The position numbers and the translations under genes were made by a program. A stretch of DNA of 46,152 nucleotides from a virus: the IMG/VR virus record IMGVR_UViG_3300017714_000022, positions 1 through 46,152 of that record; one strand, written 5' to 3'. Numbering within the stretch: position 1 is the stretch's first letter; each line of letters opens with the position of its first letter. Shown piece by piece: positions 8,809 through 18,300 of this stretch. The notes beneath the pieces are model-generated. The model was not told the DNA's origin, did not search any database, and saw only the letters and a list, made by a program, of their open reading frames with translations.

Positions 8809-9297
8809 ATGGCAGTATTAGATCCTAACGAAATATTTTTCACAGCTTTTGAACCAAAGGTAGCTAACCGATTTATATTGTATGTTGATGGTATACCATC
8901 GTATATAATTAAGGGAGTTAGTGGAATGGGGTTCGCGCAGGATGAAATAATATTAAATCATATAAACACTTATAGAAAAGTAAAAGGTAAATTAAGATGG
9001 AATGATTTAACAATGGAATTATTTGACCCTATTACACCTTCAGGGGCTCAAGCAGTAATGGAATGGACAAGATTACACCATGAATCAGTTACTGGTAGAG
9101 ATGGTTATTCTGATTTCTATAAAAAAGATTTAACAATTGATGTATTGGGTCCTGTCGGAGATGTAGTTTCTGAATGGATTATTAAAGGTGCTTTTATTAA
9201 GGACGCATCATTTGGGGATATGAATTGGGATGATGATACTACAGTAATGAATATTTCTTTAACATTAGGAATGGATTATTGCGTATTAAATTTCTAA
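8809..9297 (+). CDS. gp19: Tail tube protein, T4 gp19-like
   Basis: At 162 residues it matches the length of T4 gp19 (163). Family features include PKVANRFILYVDGIPSYIIKGVS near the N terminus, KLRWNDLTMELFDPI in the middle, and WIIKGAFIKDASFGDMNWDD with a closing beta strand. It stacks as hexamers to form the DNA conduit inside the sheath. The gene follows the sheath gene by 44 bases, has its own late-type motif and is followed by a strong intrinsic terminator, which should insulate its high expression. Confidence 0.95.
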   Translation: MAVLDPNEIFFTAFEPKVANRFILYVDGIPSYIIKGVSGMGFAQDEIILNHINTYRKVKGKLRWNDLTMELFDPITPSGAQAVMEWTRLHHESVTGRDGYSDFYKKDLTIDVLGPVGDVVSEWIIKGAFIKDASFGDMNWDDDTTVMNISLTLGMDYCVLNF

Positions 9298-9322
9298 AAG
9301 AAAAACCATATATTTTACATTT

Positions 9323-9348
9323 AAGCTTGGCATACGTCAAGCTTTTTT
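9323..9348 (+). terminator. Intrinsic terminator after tail tube gene
   Basis: A perfect 7-bp stem, AAGCTTG (9323-9329) and CAAGCTT (9338-9344), encloses an 8-nt loop and runs into an uninterrupted T tract (43-48). It begins 25 bases after the tube stop codon. Confidence 0.8.
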
Positions 9349-9357
9349 GTATATTAC
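9326..9357 (+). promoter_or_regulatory. Host-like promoter superimposed on the terminator
   Basis: CTTG at 9326-9329 (the left arm of the hairpin) and TATATTAC at 9350-9357 are separated by exactly 20 bp, the same spacing as the other host-like promoters here. The hairpin's loop, right arm and T tract form the promoter spacer. It would serve the gp26/51-like gene at 9397. Confidence 0.65.
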
Positions 9358-9362
9358 ATATG

Positions 9363-9373
9363 TATAACAAAAT
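9363..9373 (+). promoter_or_regulatory. Degenerate late-type motif
   Basis: TATAACAAAAT matches the 3' core of the shared late-type motif, 24 nt before the ATG at 9397, but the 5' half reads ATG instead of TATT. It could be the late counterpart of the host-like promoter just upstream. Confidence 0.35.
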
Positions 9374-9396
9374 TAAGTTATTAACAAATAAGAATT

Positions 9397-10143
9397 ATGT
9401 CTGAAAATAAATTTAAATTCCCTACTGAAGAAGTAGAATTACCATCAAGAGGCTTATTATATCCTAAAGATCATCCATTAAAATCTGGAAAGGTTGAAAT
9501 GAAATATATGACAGCTAAAGAAGAAGATATTTTAACTAATCAGAATTATATATCTAAAGGAATTGTATTAGATAAATTATTACAATCTTTAATTGTTACT
9601 GATGTAAAACTTAAAGATATATTAATTGGTGATAAAAATGCTATTTTAATTGCTTCACGTATATTAGGGTATGGTAAAGATTATAAGATTAGGTATAAGG
9701 GTCAAGAACATACTGTAGATTTAAGTTTATTAGAAAATAAAAAAATAGATGAAGATTTATTTAAAGGTGGAAAAAATGAATTTGATTGGGAACTACCACA
9801 TTCTGGAACTAAATTAACATTTAGATTGTTAACTGATGGTTTAGATAAAGAAATTGAAGCAGAAATTAAAGGTATTCAAAAAATTAATAAAGGAGCATCA
9901 CCTGAAATTTCAACAAGAATGAAATATATAATTACTTCAGTAGAAGGAGACTCATCTGGTAAAACTATTAGAGATTTTGTTGATACTTATCTTTTAGCTC
10001 GAGATGCAAAAGCATTAAGAGATCATGTAATAAAAATACAACCTGATATAGAATTAAAAGCCACAATTACTAATGAGTATGATGAGCTTGAAGAAATAGA
10101 TGTACCAATTTCTTTAAATTTTTTTTTCCCTGACGCCAACTGA
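9397..10143 (+). CDS. Baseplate hub/tail assembly chaperone, T4 gp26/gp51 family
   Basis: At 248 residues it belongs to the T4 baseplate protein family (gp26/gp51 group): VELPSRGLLYPKDHPL at the N terminus is followed by GKVEMKYMTAKEEDILTNQNYI and IVLDKLLQSLI. It lies between tube and tape measure, the place where many tailed phages encode tail-assembly chaperones. The frame ends in FFFPDAN just after a run of nine T (10119-10127); the +1 frame from there continues as convincing coding sequence for another 96 codons. The 248-residue form and a frameshifted form of about 340 residues may both be made. Confidence 0.85.
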   Translation: MSENKFKFPTEEVELPSRGLLYPKDHPLKSGKVEMKYMTAKEEDILTNQNYISKGIVLDKLLQSLIVTDVKLKDILIGDKNAILIASRILGYGKDYKIRYKGQEHTVDLSLLENKKIDEDLFKGGKNEFDWELPHSGTKLTFRLLTDGLDKEIEAEIKGIQKINKGASPEISTRMKYIITSVEGDSSGKTIRDFVDTYLLARDAKALRDHVIKIQPDIELKATITNEYDELEEIDVPISLNFFFPDAN

Positions 10144-10417
10144 AGCAGCTCAATATAGAAGTAATATTTTTTCACAAATTCATGAAATAGTTTTTAATGG
10201 TAAGGGAGGCTATGATTGGGATACTGTGTATAATATGCCCATATGGCTTCGTAATTTCACATTTAAAAAATTAGATGAATTTTATAAACAACAAGCAGAA
10301 GCTCGGAAACCTAAAAAGAATAATGATATAGATTTATCTAATCCTAATAAATCAAAACTTCCCCCTAAAAGAACAGTTTCACCTCCTACTTATATTACAA
10401 AAGCATCGAGAAAATAG
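10127..10417 (+). CDS. Frameshifted C-terminal extension of the gp26/51-like protein
   Basis: From 10118 this frame is open to the TAG at 10415, encoding 96 residues past the T run: SLTPTEAAQYRSN, then IHEIVFNGKGGYDWD, VYNMPIWLRNFTFKKLDEF and a Lys/Pro-rich tail. The first ATG is at 10235 and a GTG is at 10226, yet the protein-like sequence begins well before both, so independent initiation would lose about a third of it. The MP-WLRNF-F-KL pattern resembles the end of other tail-assembly chaperones. A -2 or +1 slip on the nine T would join it to the upstream gene. An assembly or biological indel in the homopolymer is the main alternative. Confidence 0.7.
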   Translation, partial: SLTPTEAAQYRSNIFSQIHEIVFNGKGGYDWDTVYNMPIWLRNFTFKKLDEFYKQQAEARKPKKNNDIDLSNPNKSKLPPKRTVSPPTYITKASRK

Positions 10418-10427
10418 TATTTTTTAA

Positions 10428-10443
10428 TATTTATAATAAAATA
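10428..10443 (+). promoter_or_regulatory. Late-type motif upstream of tape measure gene
   Basis: TATTTATAATAAAATA ends only 5 nt before the ATG at 10449. If the AT-rich octamer were a -10 box, the transcript would be almost leaderless. No -33 TTG is present. Confidence 0.65.
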
Positions 10444-10448
10444 TCTCC

Positions 10449-12851
10449 ATGGTTAAAAAGAGTAAATCTCAAATAGAAGCAGAAAAAAATGCAAAAGAAA
10501 CAGCTGTAGTTGTTGAGGATGCTTTAAGAAATATTGCTGATAAAGTAGGTGATATTTTTAAAGAAGCTCTTTCTTCAACTGATAATGTTTCTAAAGCAAT
10601 TGCTAAAGATATTACAGGAACATTAAATTCACTAGCTAAAGTATCAAAAGATTTAGCAGATGCTAATATTAAAGCAGCTGAAGGAGCATTTAGACAAGCT
10701 GATGCTGCTAAACTTATCCAACAAAGACAAGCTAAAATAAGAGCTATAAATTATCAAATTTTAGCTTTAGATGAAGAACAAGTTGATGCAAAAGCAGACT
10801 TATTAAAGGAATTAGCAAAAATAGAGAATTATAATGATGAATTTGTAGCAGGCCTGCAAGAACAAGTAAGTTTATCCCAAAAGTTTAACAAACAAATGGG
10901 TCTTACGGGAGTTGCTTTAGGTGGTCTTAAGTCATTAGCAGGTAATTTAGGATTAGGAGCTTTAACTGATACTTTTGATAATGCTGAGGCAGCAGCAAAA
11001 GAGGTAGTAGATGTAACTGGAGGATTAGCTAATCAATTTAAAGTATTAGGTGCTGGTTTAGCATCGTTAGGTAAAAGTTTTTTAAGTTTCCTTACTTCTC
11101 CTGTAGCAATGATAGGTCTTTTAGTTAAAGGTTTTCAATCATTATTATCATTAGGTCAGAAATTTAGTCAAAAAACAGCAGATATAGGAAAATCCTTTTT
11201 AGGGATGGGAAGTGGCAGTGCAACAGTTGTAAAAAACTTAAAACTAATAGCTCAGGAAAATAATAATATGAATTTTGCTGAAGCTAAGAGAGCTATGGAT
11301 GGTATAAATGCTGTAGCAGGTACATCTGTAATGGTAAGTAAAGAACAAGCTAATACTTACCAAGAATATGTAGATTTATTAGGTTTAAGTGAAGAAGCAA
11401 CTCAAGGATTATTTAAAATTTCAGAATTAACAGGAACAAGTTTTGGGGATATAGATGATACTATTAAAAATACTGTAATGGGTATTGATGGGGCATCAGA
11501 AGCATCAGTTAATTTAACAGATATAATGAATGAAGTAGCTATGGCATCATCTACTACATTAGCTAATGTAGGTTCCAGTCCAGAGGCATTAGCAAAAGCA
11601 GCATTTCAAGCTAAAAGATTAGGAATGACATTAGATCAAATAGCTGCTGCAGGTGAAGCTTCTTTAGATTTTGAATCTTCTATTGCTAATGAAATGGAAG
11701 CTGAGTTATTGCTAGGTAAAAATCTTAATTTAGAAGCTCTTAGATCTGCATCTTTAAGAGGAGATGAAGAACAAGTAGCAAAGGAAATGAATAGAATTCT
11801 TTCTGAAAATTATGATGCAACTGAAGGTAATAAAATTGCACAACAAGCTTTAGCAAAAACCTTAGGGGTAAGTGTGGATGAAATGCACAAAATGAATCAA
11901 ACACGTTTACTTCAAAATCAACTAGCTAAAAAAGGTATAACTGATCAAGATTTAGCACAAAAAACACTTGCTAGATTTAGAAAAGAAGGTTTAACTGAAG
12001 CAGAAGCAATGGCTAAGTTAAATGAAGAAGAACTTGAATTTACAAAACAAAAAGGAATAGATGCACAAGCAACAACAAGAACTTTAGAAAATGCTAAAGA
12101 ACTTTTTATGAATTCATTAGCTCCTTTAGCTGAAAAAGTAGCAACAGCATTTAGTTCATTAGTTAATAATGAGGGTTTTAAGACTATGTTATCTTCAATA
12201 GCAGGTGTATTAAAAAGTATAGTAGGATTTGTAATGGATTTCCCAAAATCATCACTTGGAATAGGCCTTTCAGCTATTTTTGGTGGGTCATTGCTTAAAG
12301 CAGTTACAGGTGGAAAGTTAGGATCGTCTGGAAACCCAATGCATGTAACAATGTCCAAAGGTGGATTAATGAGTAGTTTACTAAGTAAAATTACAGGAGG
12401 AGGAGAAGGTGGAGGATTAGGTGGCATAAAATTTCCAAAAGGAAAAGGTATGCTAAAAGGAGCAGGTAAATTAGCAAAAGGAGTACTTGGTAAAGTAGCA
12501 GCACCCTTAGCAATTGGAATGGCTTTATTTGATGGTTTTAAAGGATTTAATGCAGATAAAAGTGCATCATTAGGAGATAAATTTAAAAATGCAGGATCTA
12601 GTGCTTTAAATGGTTTATCATTTGGTTTATTAGGACAATCAGCAGATACAATCTCAGCAAATGCTGCCGTTAATGGTAGCAATGTTCCTTTACCTTCTAA
12701 TATTGCAGCAACTACAACTGCCCCAACTGAAAATGAAGTTGTTACTTTATTAAAAGAATTAATAGTAGCAGTAAAAGATGGAGGTGATGTTTATATGGAT
12801 GGGAATAAAGTAGGAAGATCGTTAGTACTTGCAACTTCTAATATGGGATAA
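10449..12851 (+). CDS. Tail tape measure protein
   Basis: At 800 residues it has the typical layout: an N-terminal Ala/Lys-rich helical region with coiled coil (residues 1-150), a hydrophobic stretch around 200-240, long Ala/Glu-rich helices, another hydrophobic Gly-rich region around 580-690 and a short C-terminal end. It follows the gp26/51-like chaperone gene directly, the usual gene order. It should set tail length and be ejected with the DNA; at the common rule of about 0.15 nm per residue the tail would be near 120 nm. The C-terminal Gly/Lys-rich region with a GMALFDGF segment may contact the membrane. An antisense open frame over its end is a shadow. Confidence 0.85.
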   Translation: MVKKSKSQIEAEKNAKETAVVVEDALRNIADKVGDIFKEALSSTDNVSKAIAKDITGTLNSLAKVSKDLADANIKAAEGAFRQADAAKLIQQRQAKIRAINYQILALDEEQVDAKADLLKELAKIENYNDEFVAGLQEQVSLSQKFNKQMGLTGVALGGLKSLAGNLGLGALTDTFDNAEAAAKEVVDVTGGLANQFKVLGAGLASLGKSFLSFLTSPVAMIGLLVKGFQSLLSLGQKFSQKTADIGKSFLGMGSGSATVVKNLKLIAQENNNMNFAEAKRAMDGINAVAGTSVMVSKEQANTYQEYVDLLGLSEEATQGLFKISELTGTSFGDIDDTIKNTVMGIDGASEASVNLTDIMNEVAMASSTTLANVGSSPEALAKAAFQAKRLGMTLDQIAAAGEASLDFESSIANEMEAELLLGKNLNLEALRSASLRGDEEQVAKEMNRILSENYDATEGNKIAQQALAKTLGVSVDEMHKMNQTRLLQNQLAKKGITDQDLAQKTLARFRKEGLTEAEAMAKLNEEELEFTKQKGIDAQATTRTLENAKELFMNSLAPLAEKVATAFSSLVNNEGFKTMLSSIAGVLKSIVGFVMDFPKSSLGIGLSAIFGGSLLKAVTGGKLGSSGNPMHVTMSKGGLMSSLLSKITGGGEGGGLGGIKFPKGKGMLKGAGKLAKGVLGKVAAPLAIGMALFDGFKGFNADKSASLGDKFKNAGSSALNGLSFGLLGQSADTISANAAVNGSNVPLPSNIAATTTAPTENEVVTLLKELIVAVKDGGDVYMDGNKVGRSLVLATSNMG

Positions 12852-12864
12852 TATTTATAATAAA
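12852..12864 (+). promoter_or_regulatory. Late-type motif immediately after tape measure stop
   Basis: TATTTATAATAAA starts one base after the TAA at 12849-12851 and lies 25 nt before the ATG at 12890. The 3' end diverges (C in place of A), making this the least perfect of the long copies. Confidence 0.55.
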
Positions 12865-12889
12865 CAATAATTAATAAAAATAATACAAA

Positions 12890-13195
12890 ATGGCATCAGA
12901 AAATTCACTAAAAAATAGATTTGATACAAATGGTTCATCTTTAGCTGTACCTATTTCTCCAAATCCAAACCCATCAACACCTGATAGTATAGGTGTTGTA
13001 GGTAATTCAACATTACATAATGAATACTCTAATATTGGTACACCAGAAAGTAATACAGCTCCCTATACTAATTTTGGGGCATCAGCAATAGCTTATTCAA
13101 CTCCAAAAACATCACAATTAGGTGAACAAGCTTTTGGTCAACAAGAACAATCAAATAGGTATAAAAATAACCTACCTGCAGGGTCATCTTGTTAA
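12890..13195 (+). CDS. Small Ser/Asn/Pro-rich protein in the tail operon, unknown
   Basis: This 101-residue protein is low in hydrophobic residues and rich in Ser, Asn, Pro and Thr, with no predicted helices, signal peptide or membrane segment; it ends in PAGSSC. I do not recognise the family. It lies between the tape measure and a large baseplate or tube-cap gene with its own late-type motif, 11 bases from the next start, so it is probably a small structural or assembly protein of the tail tip. Confidence 0.7.
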   Translation: MASENSLKNRFDTNGSSLAVPISPNPNPSTPDSIGVVGNSTLHNEYSNIGTPESNTAPYTNFGASAIAYSTPKTSQLGEQAFGQQEQSNRYKNNLPAGSSC

Positions 13196-13206
13196 AATAA
13201 TTTTAT

Positions 13207-15072
13207 ATGTCTGGTACTTTAACACCTGAATCTCGTGGTCGTCTAATTAATTTAAAGACAAATCTTAAAAGTTTAAATTATGGTGGGGATCGACCTGCTT
13301 CTGGTACCAGTAATCAACCCTATGAAGTAACTCCAATACCTGAAGGAACAGAATATTTAAGAGATGGAATGCCTCTTCTATCAGGCCCAGATTTTATATT
13401 AAGAGGTGGTTTAACAGCTCCTTTTGCAGCTCTTAAAGATGTAAGTAGATTAGTTAAAATGTTTACTGATACTAAATCTCCAAGGGGTATATTTTTTACT
13501 TTAAAAGAAAATTTATTATCAAGAACAAGTGTTAAAACTCAAGCTTCTTTTGGAGCCGGTTATTTAGGAGGTGTAATGAACCAAGGAGCTTATTTACCTA
13601 TAGGTACTATACTTGATGCTGGTTTAGGTTGGGCGGGTATTCATTTAAATAAATTTGGTATAAATCCTGTAGGTTCATTAGGTGGTCCTCATGGTGCTAA
13701 CAAAAATGCTAGAGGAGGTAATCTTGCTTTAAATCCTTATAGTGTAGTAGTACAAAATTCACAAATTGCAATAGATAACAGATTAGTTGATCTTTCTAAG
13801 GCTCTTACTAATGGGGAAGAAGATAATATTAGAGAATTAAGGGGTTTACCAAGTTATAAATATAACCCTAAAGCAAATGAAGAAAATCCATTTACTCCTG
13901 TATTATATTCATATGGAGGAGGACCTGGTTCTATATTAGGGGTTGGTAGAACAAGAATTTTTAAAAATTTACCTACATATAATGCAATAAGAAATTATGA
14001 GGGTTTATCAACTGATAGTCCTTTTTATAGTGGAATTGGTAGTAATGATAAAAAAATCTCTCCTTTATTAGTAGGTAATATATTAAAAGGTTATATATCT
14101 ACAAATAAAGATTTTAAACAAGGAGGAGGAGACCTTAGGAGTTTTAGTAATTACGTAATTGAAGGACGTACAACAGAATTAGAAGGTACAAATCCTTTTG
14201 CTGCTTCAAAAATAATTCATAAAGCCCCAAATTATACAAGACAAAATAAAGCATTAAGAGTTGGTTTAGGAGACCCAGGTAGACATGCTACATACGCAGT
14301 TTCTGGATCTGTTACCCCAATAAGAACTGTATTCAATTATGGTATTGATGCTTCCCAAATGTCAGCTTTAGATAAAATAACAGCATTAAAACCTTACGAA
14401 GGTGAAATAGTTAATGCTAATTTACCAGTTGATGATTTATGTACCTTTAATATTGCAGTTATTAAAAATGGTGCTAGTGAAGGTAGAAATGCTGATTATC
14501 TTCATTTTAGAGCATATATAAATGGTTTTACAGATAATTATGGAGCGACTTGGAATGATGTTCAATATGTTGGTAGGGGTAATAAATTTAAAAGTTACGG
14601 TGGTTTTACTAGGGATATATCAATGGGTTTTACTATAGCAGCTACTTCAAAAGCAGAATTAACACCTATGTTTACTAAATTAAACTTCTTAGCATCTACA
14701 TTAGCACCAGATTACACTTCAGCTGGATTTATGAGAGGAAATATAGTAAGAATGACTGTAGGAGGTTATTTACATGAAGTACCTGGAGTATTAACATCTT
14801 TAACTTACACTATACCAGATGATACAACATGGGAAATAGGAATAGATACAGAAGGAAATTCAGATCCTTCAGTAAAAGAATTACCTCATAGAATAGAGGT
14901 TAGCTTAGCTTTTACTCCAATAGAAGATTTCTTACCTTCACGACAAACTTTAAGTTATGAAGATGGAGAATTAGTAGCTATGGGAGATCAAAGATTTATT
15001 AGTTTAAAAAATGGTGATGGAAATTTATATGAAGGTATAGGAAATTACATAAATAAAGTTAGAGATGAATAG
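13207..15072 (+). CDS. Baseplate/tail-tube cap structural protein (gp48/gp54 analogue?)
   Basis: At 621 residues, its C-terminal third carries a pattern seen in tube-initiator or baseplate proteins: LHFRAYINGFTDNYGATWND, VQYVGRGNKFKSYGGFTRDISMGFTI, then MFTKLNFLASTLAPDY and a strand-rich end. In T4, gp48 and gp54 close the hub and start tube growth, and this gene sits just before gp53. The N-terminal half contains a Gly-rich region (residues 110-170) and no known domain. It overlaps the gp53-like gene by 8 bases. The baseplate role is well supported by context; the precise T4 equivalent is uncertain. Confidence 0.65.
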   Translation: MSGTLTPESRGRLINLKTNLKSLNYGGDRPASGTSNQPYEVTPIPEGTEYLRDGMPLLSGPDFILRGGLTAPFAALKDVSRLVKMFTDTKSPRGIFFTLKENLLSRTSVKTQASFGAGYLGGVMNQGAYLPIGTILDAGLGWAGIHLNKFGINPVGSLGGPHGANKNARGGNLALNPYSVVVQNSQIAIDNRLVDLSKALTNGEEDNIRELRGLPSYKYNPKANEENPFTPVLYSYGGGPGSILGVGRTRIFKNLPTYNAIRNYEGLSTDSPFYSGIGSNDKKISPLLVGNILKGYISTNKDFKQGGGDLRSFSNYVIEGRTTELEGTNPFAASKIIHKAPNYTRQNKALRVGLGDPGRHATYAVSGSVTPIRTVFNYGIDASQMSALDKITALKPYEGEIVNANLPVDDLCTFNIAVIKNGASEGRNADYLHFRAYINGFTDNYGATWNDVQYVGRGNKFKSYGGFTRDISMGFTIAATSKAELTPMFTKLNFLASTLAPDYTSAGFMRGNIVRMTVGGYLHEVPGVLTSLTYTIPDDTTWEIGIDTEGNSDPSVKELPHRIEVSLAFTPIEDFLPSRQTLSYEDGELVAMGDQRFISLKNGDGNLYEGIGNYINKVRDE

Positions 15073-15391
15073 ATACGCTACAGCACAGTTTTTACAATCT
15101 TATAGTAACAATACTATTGAAGGTAGAGGAATTCAATATAAAAATGTGGTTAAATATCCCTCAATTCCCCAAAGTATTAATGATATATATGCTATAACAG
15201 AATTTGGAGATAGATATGATAATTTAGCTTTTCAATTTTATGGTGATGTGACTTTATGGTGGATAATTTCTATTTCTAATCCTAACATAGTTAACTTTTC
15301 ATCTATGTTTATTCCTATAGGTTCACAAATTAGAATTCCCCAAAATATAGGGGCTATAATTAATAGTTATAAAGAATTAAATAGATTATGA
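15065..15391 (+). CDS. gp53: Baseplate wedge protein, T4 gp53-like
   Basis: At 108 residues it is about half the length of T4 gp53 (196) but shows the family's core: VVKYPSIPQSINDIYAITEFGDRYDNLAFQFYG, DVTLWWIISISNPN and a LysM-like close, PIGSQIRIPQNI. In T4, gp53 completes the wedge and clamps neighbouring wedges together around the hub. The start overlaps the preceding gene and its end overlaps the hub gene by four bases (ATGA), so the three are translationally coupled. Confidence 0.85.
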   Translation: MNRYATAQFLQSYSNNTIEGRGIQYKNVVKYPSIPQSINDIYAITEFGDRYDNLAFQFYGDVTLWWIISISNPNIVNFSSMFIPIGSQIRIPQNIGAIINSYKELNRL

Positions 15392-18300
15392 GTAATATCA
15401 TAGGCAATCCCTTTGAGGAGTGGGTAAAAGGTCAAGTAGATATTAGACAAACTGCTTTAGGTCAATATTCAAATATTAACTCTAGTGCTTTAAAATATTA
15501 TTCTTCTAAAACCCCTTGGCTAAGATTAGCAAGTTCAGTTAATATTACAGGTAAGGTAATTAATGGAGTACCTGATGATAGTGTTTATTGGAAATTAATA
15601 CAAGCTGGTTTTATAAAAGAACAAATATTAAATGATAATTTAGCTAAAAATTTTATACTTTTTGGAGGAGCAGCATCAGTTTCTGATGATTCCTTTACAA
15701 TAGATAAAGAAAAATACACTACAGCAGTATATGATGGTGCTAAAGCTGGATTAAATTATTCATCAGGGGTAAATCGTTCTTTTGGTAATAATGGAAAACA
15801 ATTATTTGAAGGTGCTTATGGTTGGGGGGGTATTAGTGAAAGAGGTTATGTTCCTATGCCTGGGATTGAATCTGCTACAACTACATATTACAATAATGGA
15901 GCTTTAAGTAAAGCAACAATAAATATAAAATGTTTTAGTAAATCCCAATTTTCATTATTAGATGTTTTATATTTAAGACCTGGATATACTCTTTTATTAG
16001 AATTTGGTTGGACTGCTTATTTAAATAATTTAGGTCAAATTGAAAATTGGCCTAATTTTACTACAACACCCTTAGATTTTTTACTAAATCCTGATAGTTT
16101 TCCTGGAGAAAAAAATCAATATGAGATGTATAGAAAAATTAGTGAAGAAAGAAAACTATATCAGGGTAATTACGAAGCAGTTTATGGAAAAGTATCTAAT
16201 TTTAAATGGTCTTTTGATTCAGATGGTACATATAACATTTCAGTAGATTTAATAGGAATGGGTAATATTATGGATTCCTTAAAACTAAATGTAACAGATC
16301 CTGATAAAGGTAAAGGTGATAGTAATAAATCTCCCTCAGAAACTCCTATAAGTATAGAAGAATTTGCTAAAGAGTTATTTGGTATAGCAGCAGGAGTAGC
16401 AATATATTCTCAATATCAAAATGCATATCATTATCCTGAAAAAGCAAAACAAGAAATAAGAGCTTATAGAGAAGGAGGAAAACAAATATTTGATCCTTAT
16501 AATACAAAAACTACAACACCTGCAAAATTAAAAGCCTATTGTCAAGAAAAATATGATTTAAGAATAGCAGATGAACAAAATGCTAATAATGTTGGACAAC
16601 AAAATGCTGATATGAATCCCTTATTAGCTAATAAAAATGATACTAAATTAAATAAAGAATTTTTTAAAATATATCAACAATTTGTATCTTTAAATGTAAA
16701 TGCTTCTGTTGAAGAAGCAAAAATCATTCCTAGAGTAAATGGTGTAAAAAATGGGGGATGTTATATAAATAAAACTTATAATGGTGAAAGAGACATAGAA
16801 GGAGGAGGTTTAGCTTTAAAAAGTGGTTATATTAAATTTGCGGCGTTATTAAAAATAATTGAAGATAATTGTAATTTATTTTCAAAAAAGGGAAAAGGTA
16901 ATAACCCTAGAACTAAAATGATTAAATTTGATTTTAAATATGGTGATGGTGTAACATCCGATACAAATTATATGTTAATAGTTCCTCCAGGTTTTTCAAC
17001 AAACCCTCAAATATGTATAGTACCTTGGACCTCAGCGGATATAAAAGGAGTTATTCAATTTAAAACTACAGAATATAATAGTGACCAATCTAATTCTATT
17101 AATGAAATGTTAACAAATTCAACAAACTTTTTTGTTGAAGATAATCCTTTTGTAGGAAGATTAGCTAATGTAATGATAAATTTAAGATTTGCAGCTGGAG
17201 CACTAGCATCAACCCCTAAAAATGAAGAAGGAGCAATATCTGTTATATCGTATTTAAATACTATATTACAAGGAGTAAATGAATCTATGGGTAGTATTAA
17301 TAATTTTAGAGTTATACATGATGAAGATACAGGTATTATAAAAATATATGATGAGTCTCCAATGCCTGGACTTGTACAAGTTGATGATAAATCATTTACT
17401 ACATTTAATGTTTTTGGTGTAAAACGAGGAGCTGAAATCCCTTCAGAAAATGGTGTAACTGCTTTTAAACAACAAAACACTACTGGATCATTTATTACTA
17501 ATATTGGGTTAGATGCTGAAATACCTTCAAACTTTGCAACATTAATTTCTATTGGATCCCAAGCTTCTGGAACTAATCTTCAAGGAAATGGAACATCTTT
17601 TTCTAATTATAATAAAGGTTTAATAGATAGAATTATACCTGAAAAAATAGATGCTGTTGAATCCTCAGATAATAATGAAAAACCTACACCTATCCAAAAA
17701 GCAAAAACAATATGGAAAGAAAAAATATCTTATGCAGCTTCTGTTGGGGGTAGTGAGGGTTATGGTCCATATCAAGAGGTTTATACAGCATATGGTAATG
17801 ATGGGAGTGGGGGAAATATGTTTAATTTCCATCCAGATACAACAAGAAATTTAACAGAAAATTATACAAGTTATATTAAAATAGTACATGGGGTATCTGC
17901 TGAAAGATTAATATGTCCTCAACCATTTTTCCTTCCTTTTAATTTAAATTTATCAATGGATGGACTTTCAGGAATGAAATTATTTGAAAAATTTAGAATA
18001 ACAGATGATATACTCCCTCCCTCTTATGAAGAAAATAGTGTTGATATTATAGTTAAAGGTATTAATCATGAAGTTAATGTAAATACATGGTCAACAACAT
18101 TAGATACTTTATCTGTTCCAAGATTTAAAACAAAAGCAGAAGTTAAAGAAGAAACAATTGCAAAATTACCTAAAGAAAAACAAAAACAATTAGAAGAAGC
18201 AGCAAAAGATCAAGATATAAATAATGCTTTTAGAGAATATGTAACAGCAACACCATGGAGTGCAGCTTTTATTAGTTATGTTATAAAAGAAGCAGGAGTA

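Noticed and set aside
11945-12682. 245-residue minus-strand frame opposite the tape measure
   Set aside because: It is Pro/Leu/Ser-rich with no start context or promoter, opposite an Ala/Gly/Lys-rich gene whose complement naturally lacks stops.
17055-17480. 141-residue minus-strand frame inside the hub gene
   Set aside because: It is antisense to a continuous coding sequence, has unusual composition and no start context.
17651-17854. 67-residue + strand frame within the hub gene
   Set aside because: It is a Met/Ile-rich out-of-frame shadow of the hub coding sequence.
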